A stretch of DNA of 64,000 nt from Eleusine coracana subsp. coracana. Lineage: Eukaryota; Streptophyta; Magnoliopsida; Poales; Poaceae. The position numbers were made by a program, and so were the translations under genes. This document shows positions 56,329-64,000 of the stretch, piece by piece (within the stretch, counting starts at the first letter, position 1; each line of letters opens with the position of its first letter). Under the pieces are notes generated by a model. The model did not search any database. It was not told where the DNA came from and was given only the letters and a program-made list of their open reading frames with translations. The DNA lies in the NCBI GenBank assembly GCA_032690845.1, contig CM064417.1, positions 15,468,501 through 15,532,500 on the forward strand, in the 5' to 3' direction.

Positions 56329-57987
56329 TGTTGACACCCGATTTTGGCAAGTGTTACAGCTTGGACTGCTGGTGGATGATGCTTTGCATGGTTCACGAGG
56401 CCTTTCTTGGTAGTAAGTCGGTGCAGGATATGAACATGAAAAACTTTGAAGCAGATCGATACAGGGGAGTAGATTCCAGAGAAGATACGTGCTTGGAGGT
56501 GTATAGTAAATTGACTAGTAAAGTCGTATGCACGTGAGTAAGCTTCTAAAGATACCATCAAGGGGATTAAGGAAAGTAATTAAAAAAGGAAAAGCGAGGA
56601 TCCAGCATCAATACGTGAAAGGATTTCCTTAATTAAAACAAGGAAAAGCGAGGATCCAGCATCAATACGTGAAAGGAAAGTATTGTTTGGTCGGGCAATC
56701 TCCAAGTATACGCGTAAAGGCTTGAGTCCTGTTCATGTTTAGATGAACGGCCATGCATAAAATTAGGAATATTATATTGACTTGTCGTTCACTGCCACGA
56801 ATGTTAGCTTTAGCTTTTTTCTTGTATCGCAAGACCAGTCGTCCCTATAAATATGAAGGGTCACGACAATTGTACGATATCTTTTGATCAATATACAACT
56901 TCGGCGCATCGCCACCCTAGAAAGATGTATACCTCGACGGGTTCTTCGTCTAGAGCGGGCTCTCCGCGATAGATATAGGACTCATCACCCTGGCAGGTTC
57001 GTCGTCATGAAGCAGGCTGCATCGACTGTTCGACCTCTGCGACATGGCGGAGGACTCGCCAACCCGATGATCACGACGGTGGAAGCTACAGCTGCAACGG
57101 TTGGGGTCCAATCTTCCAGCCAATTTGTCGTGGTTGCTAGTTATCCGGTATACTAGCTCTTTTTAGGTTGTTTTGTTAGGATATTCTGCTTTCATAGTTA
57201 ATTCTAGCGATTCAATCTAGTCTGATCTATATATTCGAGTCACCTTTGAATAGATTTTAGCGATAACATCTAGTACTGTGTGGTTGTTCGTTTGTTCCAA
57301 GAACTTTCTCGGCTTATACCGATCTTCTGGGAACTGTATCGATTAAGTCTGATCTTCTAGTTGGACAACCATGCAAGAACGATTTTGTCGGAAGGATCAG
57401 CTCGGGGTATTGTTGAAGTGTTTAGCTGACGAGTTATCTGGTTACAAGAAGCAGCCGAGAGATATTCACATGTTTAGTTCTTTTTTATCGGCTCTGGTTC
57501 ATCGACTATTGGTCCATCGGCTTTAGATATTGCACTAGTCTTATTTGTCTTGCCAATGAATCATCATGTAGTTTATTTATTTATCAGTATTATATCGGCT
57601 GAGTATTGTGATTCTATTAACCGACCGATATAGCGTTAAATATTGTGATTAGTCTAGTATTGCATCGGCTTAAATTCATGCTTTGTATTATTATTATTAT
57701 AAAGCCGATGTGTAATTATGTACTTAGTCTGTATCATGTACTCCGGGCATGCATCAACTCTATGTCCGCATCGACTTTGTTCCTACATCGACTTAGTCTT
57801 CATCGACTCTATGCATGGAGGCCATCGGCGACTTGCAGGTGCACACATTGTCAGTTGAATGGTCAAACTAACTGGCACGCCGAGCACCATCTACAGCGCG
57901 CCATCGGACCTGCACTGGAGCTAAGCAGATCTCCCAGGCCTCGTGTTTGCACGCGGAGGATCAACAGTCTATTTTTTCGCATCAATA
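56329..57987 (+). repeat. 3' LTR of the non-autonomous element
   Basis: 1659 bp. TATA box CTATAAATA at 56845-56853. It contains an internal duplication not in the 5' LTR: AGGAAAAGCGAGGATCCAGC occurs twice (about 56587 and 56640). It is followed by TSD GGTAC at 57988. Confidence 0.9.
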
Positions 57988-57992
57988 GGTAC

Positions 57993-60188
57993 CAATCAAG
58001 TCAAGTCTATGCGTGAGGGTTCTTACAATAGACAGTACCAATCCTTTGCACAAAAACCTGGCGAGTCACTAGATGACACTTTTCGTAGGTTTGAGGTCAT
58101 TGTGTGCAACTTGCGGACTTGTAGTAACATTGTGTACAGTGATAATGATAGAGCTAAGCAATTGTTGTATTCACTTGATGAAAATGCTTGGGGGGTTAAG
58201 ATTGCTGCACTAGAAAAACTGCTGATTTCAATACCCTGGACTATGAGCAGCTGTATAGCAAGCTAAAATCTCATGAACTATCTAGGAAGTCCTGTCCTAA
58301 TCTTGCTAATCCTGCTTCTAGCATGGCTTTGCTTTCTATCTCTCAAAAGGGTAGTCACAGTGGTGCTTCTTATGGAACTAACCCCTCACTTGACAAGTCT
58401 TCTTTGGAGTTTGCTCTTTCTTCTCTTGTTGCAGCTTCCGATGAACAGATGGAGTGCATTCCTGATAAGGAGTTGTCCTTGCTCACAAGGAAGTTCAGGA
58501 AGTTCTACAACAACTACAAGGAGAGAAGAGGAGGTGGTTCAAGAACTTGCTTTGAGTGTGGTGACCCGGGATACTTTATTGCTGACTGTCCCAAGAAGAA
58601 GAAGAAGAAGGTCGTGTACCATGACAACAACACTGAAGACTTCAAGCAGAAGAAGAACCGCTTCTAAAAGAAAGGCAAGAACTCCAAGAAATTCGCCAAG
58701 GCCATTGCATGCGCCTGTGTTGCCGCCTTGAGCAATGTGGACCTCACATCAAGCAAAGGCCTTACAAGCTCGAAGGAAGAGGTTGAGAAGCCACGAGTCA
58801 AGAGGAAGCATGACTTCACCGGGCTTTGCTTCATGGAAAAGAATGATCACAACACCGACTCTGGCTTCGACTCCGATACAAGCGAGGTACCTCCTACCCT
58901 TGATGAGCTCTCTTTTGAACTTGATCATTTGCGCGATGTTCTGCTCATGCAAGATGATAAGCTTCGCAATGCTGTTCGTGAGAATAGAGAGTTTAAGTCT
59001 AAGTTGGAGAGTGCGGAGTATGAAATCACTTCGCTTCGGTCTAAGCTTGCAAAAGATGACATTGCTGTTGAGTGTGAGTCTTGTCAAGTTATGATGAATG
59101 ATCTTGCATAGAGGGAAAGTGTGCATGCTCAAGTTCCCAGTCAGCTTAAGAGTGCCCTTAAAGAGCTTGATGAATTCAAAGCTAGACCAACTCTTTTGGG
59201 TGCATGTCAAAAGTGCCTCGAGCTAATTAATGAGTTGGAAGCTCAAACCCTCAAAGTCAAAGAGCTCGAGTCCAAGCTGCTACATGAGACTCGCTAGAAA
59301 GTTCTCCCACCACCATGTGTAGTGTGTGGCTCTCTTAAGGATAAGCTTGCAATCACTAGAGAGGAAAACAAAATCCTAACCCAAGAAAATAACTATCTCA
59401 TCTCTCGTCTCCAAAGAACCCTAGTGAGTGAGGAGAAGATTGAGAGTGAATTGGCAAGAGTCAAAGAAAGTGCCAGTAGGTCAATCTACAACTTGGGCAT
59501 GGGATTTGAGAGGTGTGACAGGGAGAGTGAGAATGTGGGTAAGTTTGTGCCTAGCTCTAGCTACAAGGATGAGGAACAGCCCATCAAACCCACTAACACA
59601 TACTACCCATCTAACCTCAATCCTTCCTTCAACCCAAAGCAAGCCGAGAAGCCAAAATCCAAACCCACTGTGCAAGCTAAGACTAAACATGAGAGTGTCT
59701 ATATTTGCATGTTTTATGGTCGTAAGGGTCATTTGAATGAGTACTGTTATAGGCGTAAGAGGATTGAGAGGATGCAAGCTGAGTTAACTAGAAATATGCA
59801 TCATGATGATTTTGTTGGTTTTCAGCCTCGCTCTTTTTCTCGTGCTTATCGTGGACAGGGTCATTCCTTATATGGCTTTGATTCACGAAACATAGGCTTT
59901 GCGCAGCAGAGCTTTGGCGCCCCATGTTTTCCCTATCGTGATGAGCGTCGCTCACGTGGATTTGGCTTTCACACAGATGATTTCTATCCTCACAACCACA
60001 GGTTTGAGTCGAGATGCTTTGACAGGCCACGCTTTCCCCATCATGGTTCTCGTCCCACATGTTCGACTGGTAATGTGCAAAGAACTGTGATAACTCCTGC
60101 AGGTCGTGTGATTCGGTGTTGGCTTCCCAAGAGTTTTCTTTCTAATCCTAGCACTAAGTCATCGATCTTTCCTTCTTGTTCTTTGTAG
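57993..60188 (+). pseudogene. Copia gag, second fragment (SIRE type)
   Basis: Continues gag after the nested element. Capsid text GESLDDTFRRFEVIVCNLR and AKQLLYSLDENAWGVKI, a frameshift near 58210, then CFECGDPGYFIADCPKKKKKK (CCHC knuckle at 58549-58600), stop at 58666, acidic/coiled-coil region (LDELSFELDHLRDVLL; 58728-59111), stops at 59109 and 59296, and an open frame 59322-60188 with a second knuckle-like motif CMFYGRKGHLNEYCYRRKR and an aromatic/Arg-rich tail (FDRPRFPHHGSRP). This long gag with coiled coil after the knuckle is typical of SIRE elements. Confidence 0.88.
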
Positions 60189-60980
60189 GCAGTGGGTGGA
60201 GGTCTGGAGAACAAATGGCTAACAGACTCCGGGTGTTCACGCCACATGACCGGAGATGCAAAGTGGTTCTCCAGCCTCATTCCCATGAAGCGTCGGGAGT
60301 ATGTGACCTTTGGGGATGACAAGAGAGGGAGAGTGAAGGCAAGAGGCGCGGTAAAGGTAAATGATCAATTCACTCTCAAGGATATTGGTTTGGTTGAGCA
60401 TCTCAAGTATAATCTCCTCTCTGTCTCTTAGTTGCTTGATGTTGGTTTGGAAGTTCGCTTTAAGAAAAATGCTTCTTGTGTTCTTGATTCGAATGGCTAT
60501 TTCGTTTGTGGGATCTCTAGCATTAGGAAAGTTTTTCAGACTGATTTTGTTGGTTCTCCTGATTCTCACAAGTGCTTGTTTGCTCAATCTTCTTCTGAGC
60601 TCTGGAAATGGCATAGGAGACTAGGTCACATGAGCTTTGACTTGCTTTGTCGCTTGAGTGACCTAGGTTTGATCCGAGGATTGCCTAAGCTCAAATTTGA
60701 TAAGAATTTGGTTTGTGCTTCTTGTCATTATGGAAAAATGATTGCCGCTTCTCACCCACCAATTAATTTGGTGATGACTGAATGCCCTGGAGAGTTGCTT
60801 CACATGGACACTGTTGGTCCTTCTCGGGTTCGTTCAGCGGGTGAGAAGTGGTATGTTCTTGTGATTGTTGATGAATACTCTCGCTACTCTTGGGTTTACT
60901 TTCTTGAGAGCAAGGATGAAGTGTTTCATCACTTTTGGAGCTTAGCTTTGAGGTTGTTCAAAGAATTTCCTGGTGTATTA
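60189..60980 (+). pseudogene. Copia protease and integrase N-terminal part
   Basis: Protease active site WLTDSGCSRHMTGD (DSG) at about 60216-60255. A stop at 60429 interrupts. The pre-integrase zinc region is LWKWHRRLGHMSFDLLCRL with CASCHYGK. The integrase core is LLHMDTVGPSRV, VIVDEYSRYSWVYFL (first catalytic Asp). A stop at 60981-60983 ends the frame. Confidence 0.88.
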
Positions 60981-60983
60981 TGA

Positions 60984-61424
60984 GCAATTCACAGTGATAA
61001 TGGCACCGAGTTCAAGAACTCCTCCTTTGATGCTTTCTGCCTTGAGCATGGTATTGAGCATCAGTTTTTAGCACCTCTTGTCCCTCAGTAGAATGGTGTG
61101 GTTGAAAGAAAGAACAGAACCTTGGTGGAAATGGCCCGGGCGATGCTCGACGAGCATAGGACTCCGAGACGGTTTTGGGCTGAGGCCATTAGCACTGCTT
61201 GCTATGTTTCCAATCGGATTTTCTTGCCCTCAATTCTTAATGTGACTTCCTATGAGCTACGCTTTGGGAGGAAGCCATCAGTTTTTCATTTGCGTGCCTT
61301 TGGTTGCAAGAGTTTTATTCTCAAGCGTGGCAATCTTGATAAGTTTAAGTCGAGATCTTCCGATGGCATCTTTCTTGGCTACACCCCTCATGGCCATTCC
61401 TACAGTTCTGAATTTAGAGACTAA
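60984..61424 (+). pseudogene. Copia integrase C-terminal part
   Basis: After the stop the frame reads IHSDNGTEFKN (second catalytic Asp), GIEHQFLAPLVPQ-stop-NGVVERKNRTLVEMARAML (Glu), FWAEAISTACYVSNRIFL and FGCKSFILKRGNLDKF. A frameshift near 61400 moves into the linker (VLNLETNTIVESCDVTFDE). Confidence 0.85.
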
Positions 61425-62498
61425 CACCATCGTAGAATCCTGCGATGTAACCTTTGATGAATCAAACTCTTGTGCAAGCAATGTGATTGAGACTGCAGAT
61501 ACCAAGGAGACGGAGGAGAGTATCTTTATAGAAGAGGACCTACAAGGCTTGGATGATGATGATGATGATGAGTCATTCCATCCCATATCCGAGCTTGTTC
61601 CTACTACTTCCACCACTCCAGCGGAGAGTCCAGAAGCTTCTACATCGACCTCAGCAGCTGTCGAGCCAGCTCCAGTTGTGGTTGAGGGGGAGGTATGCTC
61701 TGAGAGAGAGGCTCCGCACCACACTCAGCGTCAACATCTACCTCAACAGATGATCGGTAATCTCTATGAGAGGACAACAAGGTCAAGGTCTGCACATCTC
61801 TCTTGCTTTACTAATTCTCTCTTTGTTGCCACCTTTGAAGCTCGAGATGTTGGACACGCATTATCTGATGAACAATGGGTTAATGCCATGCATGAGGAAT
61901 TGGAAAACTTTAAGAGAAACAAAGTGTGGACCCTAGTAGAGCCTCCTGTTGGTGCCAATGTCATAGGAACCAAGTGGGTTTTCAAAAACAAGCATGGGGA
62001 AGATGGTGAGGTTGTTAGAAACAAGGCTAGGCTTGTTGCCCAGGGTTTCAGTCAAGTGGAGGGCGTAGACTATGGGGAAACCTTTGCTCCTGTTGCACGC
62101 ATAGAAGCCATTAGGATCTTTCTTGCATTTGTTGCCTCTAAGGCATTAGACTCCGCCAAATGGATGTCAAGAGTGCTTTCCTAAATAGTTTCATAGAGGA
62201 AGAGGTTTATGTGAGACAACCACCTGGCTTTGAGCACCGCAAATACCTAAACCGTGTGTACAAGCTTCAAAAGGCTTTGTATGGGCTAAAGCAAGTCCCT
62301 AGGGCTTGGTATGCTAGGCTTAAGACCTTCTTGTTAGAGCGCGGGTATGTCATCGGGTGTGTTGATAAAACCTTGTTCACTCTAAAGCATGGCAATGACT
62401 TTCTAATAGTTCAGATTTACGTGGATGATATCATCTTTGAAGGTTCCTCTCATGCTCTTGTGTCCAGATTTCAGGAAGCTATGGAAAGTAAATTTTAG
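61425..62498 (+). pseudogene. Copia reverse transcriptase, frameshifted
   Basis: Acidic linker (61440-61740), then WVNAMHEELENFKRNKVWTL, GTKWVFKNKHGEDGEVVRNKARLVAQGFSQ (split over two frames with a break at about 62150), MDVKSAFLN, YVRQPPGFEHRKY, LYGLKQVPRAWYARLK and the catalytic box IYVDDIIFEGS. The polymerase motifs are present but the frame is broken at about 62158 and by a stop at 62496. Confidence 0.9.
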
Positions 62499-63370
62499 AT
62501 GTCGATAATGGACGAGCTCACCTTCTTTCTTGGACTTCAAATCAAGCAGTGCAAGCAAGACACCTTCATACATCAAGCCAAGTACACGAAGGATCTCCTG
62601 AAGAAGTTTGACATGGTCAATGTGAAGTCGTTGTCAACACCAATGTCCATAACAACGACACTTGACCCTGACGAAGACTGTGAAACGGTGGATCAAAGGG
62701 AGTACAGGAGCATGATTGGCTCTCTCTTGTACTTGATGGTGACAAGACCCGACATACACTTTGCAGTGTGTCTTTGTGCTTGCTTTCAGGCTTTCCCAAG
62801 GTGACTCATCGCAAGGCTGTCAAGCGCATCTTCAAGTATCTCAAATACACCCTTGAGTTCGGTCTTTGGTACTTTGCATCTTCATCTCTTGATCTCATTG
62901 GGTATTCGGATGCGGACTTTTCTGGGTGTAGAATTGATAGGAAGAGCACTTCTGGTACTTGCTATTTCTTGGGTACTTCTTTGATTTGTTGGTCTTCTCG
63001 TAAGCAGTCGAGTGTAGTCCAATCCACCACAGAGACTGAGTATGTTGCTGCTGCTAGCTGCTGCTCACAAATCCTATGGATTGTGTCCATCATGAGAGAC
63101 TATGGGTTAACCTTTAAGGGTGTTCCACTCATGTGTAATAACTCCAGTGCCATATGCTTAGCCAAGAACCCAGTTCTATATGGTAAGGTCAAACACATAA
63201 ATGTGAGATTCCACTTCCTAAGAGATAATGTTGAGAAGGGAGATGTTGAGGTCAAATACATCAACACCAAAAACCAATTGGCTGATATTCTCACTAAGCC
63301 CCTAGATGCTTCGAGATTTGCTTTTCATCAGGGGGAGCTTGGTGTTTACCATCCTTATGACATCATTTGA
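62499..63370 (+). pseudogene. Copia RT end and RNase H
   Basis: MDELTFFLGLQIKQ, TPMSITTTLDPDED and YRSMIGSLLYLMVTRPDIHFAV (RT connection), a frameshift near 62800, then RNase H: LIGYSDADFSGCRIDRKSTSGTC (Asp), WSSRKQSSVVQSTTETEYVAAA (Glu), VPLMCNNSSAICLAKNPV (third acidic position appears as N where D is usual), KHINVRFHFLRD, LADILTKPLDASRF. It ends at the stop 63368-63370. Confidence 0.9.
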
Positions 63371-64000
63371 GGGGGGAGTTGGTGTTCTCTTATATATATG
63401 TATCTTACCTTTTTGCATTGCATCTCATATGTAATATATGCATTGGTAGATGAGATTTGATTCTTATGCTTTCTTGCATTTCTCTTTGCTGTGATAGAGC
63501 TTGAACTAAGTTGTGTGGATATGATAGTAATATCTCATGCTTAGATTTTCAAGATGGCTTGTTATAGACTCTTTTGAGAAACTTGCTAATCTTAAAGGTA
63601 AACTTAGCTTCTTGTGAACCTTATGCACTAATCTTGCTAAGACTTACTCACCATGTGCATAATTGCTTTTATCCCTGTCAAGACTTGTGTTGAGGCTAGT
63701 CTAGAGGATATCTTAACTTTGGCACCTTGTGTTTGCAAAATGGAAGGCTTTGCAAATGTTTAGCTCATGATGGAACATTATGGGAATATGTGTTCCTTTT
63801 GCCGCAAAGGCATGCTCTTTTTTCTTATGAATAAATCATGAAAAATCTGCTAAGTGCTTTGAGAAAAATAATTCTAAATTGCTAAATCCAAACACTGTGA
63901 CTTGACCTCAAGGTGTTTGCCGTACCCAGTCATGCGATCCTCCACGGGATAAGAGGACACATGAGGATAAACAATAAACACTTGATCAAATGAGTCTCTG
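63371..64000 (+). other. Region 3' of copia pol, no gene; 3' LTR not found
   Basis: Starts with a G-rich stretch (GGGGGGAG, 63371-63378) just after the pol stop. The following 620 bases do not match the 5' LTR region, so this is either the spacer that SIRE elements have before their 3' LTR or unrelated sequence; the 3' LTR would lie beyond the window. Confidence 0.5.

Larger units (their letters stand above)
49879..57987 (+). mobile_element. Non-autonomous LTR element nested in copia gag
   Basis: 8109 bp with direct LTRs (49879-51475 and 56329-57987) and perfect TSD GGTAC (49874-49878 and 57988-57992). Interior 51476-56328 has no ORF above about 90 codons and no recognisable gag, RT, RNase H or integrase, so it must be mobilised in trans. 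The LTRs begin TGTTGACACC. A 30-G tract lies next to the 3' LTR at the polypurine-tract position. The interior and LTRs are rich in ATCGGCT/AGCCGAT words. Confidence 0.92.

Noticed and set aside
63371..64000. Start of the copia 3' LTR directly after the G-rich tract
   Set aside because: The text does not match the 5' LTR at 47825-49512 or the flank at 35019-35328.
1..64000. tRNA, rRNA, riboswitch or microRNA genes
   Set aside because: No cloverleaf, rRNA core or convincing short precursor seen; a computed scan would be needed to exclude small RNAs.

Overview
The window looks like nuclear DNA of a grass, probably panicoid. Evidence: a spliced PDI gene of the grass PDIL2-1 type, GC-rich first exons, Tourist-like MITEs with TTA/TAA target sites, and nested LTR retrotransposons of the Athila, Tat, Tekay and SIRE lineages. 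The species cannot be named from sequence alone. There is no bacterial operon, CRISPR array or recognisable tRNA/rRNA gene. Most of the window is transposable elements, with a small gene island at about 27.3-33.3 kb.

Left block (1-20.3 kb). A decayed Tekay-like Ty3/gypsy remnant on the minus strand (gag start, LTR, pol end) is split by a complete Athila element (2661-11480, TSD AGGTG). One Athila LTR carries a 315-bp PIF/Harbinger-type MITE. Next come a SIRE-type copia LTR remnant (about 11.55-13.08 kb) and a truncated Tat element (about 13.1-20.34 kb) with minus-strand gag-pol and an extra ORF on the opposite strand.

Centre (20.3-35.3 kb). An RTE-clade LINE with an uninterrupted 1040-codon EN-RT ORF (21216-24533) is flanked by a 19-bp target duplication. 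Two host genes follow on the plus strand. One is an 11-exon PDI of 366 aa. The other is a 4-exon gene for a 143-aa basic-tailed protein that I do not recognise. A MULE-like MITE lies between them and a TAA-flanked Tourist-like MITE follows them.

Right block (35.3-64 kb). A degenerate SIRE-type copia element on the plus strand (5' LTR, PBS at 49515, gag, PR, IN, RT, RNase H to 63370) hosts two younger insertions. In or at the edge of its 5' LTR is a 12.5-kb Tat element (35334-47819, TSD CTTGT, minus strand). It contains a 3.1-kb inverted duplication of its own antisense ORF plus LTR, giving three LTRs of exactly 576 bp, the middle one reversed. Inside the copia gag sits an 8.1-kb non-autonomous LTR element (49879-57987, TSD GGTAC). 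It has no polymerase and is densely sprinkled with ATCGGCT/AGCCGAT words.

The most unusual structures are the inverted-duplication Tat element (potential long hairpin, convergent antisense-ORF promoters, an LTR promoter aimed antisense across gag-pol), the ATCGGCT-rich non-autonomous element, the near-palindromic arrays in two copia LTRs, and the doubled target site at the 5' end of the RTE LINE. Exons, boundaries, TSDs and motifs were read by eye; identities and counts are estimates unless stated as exact.
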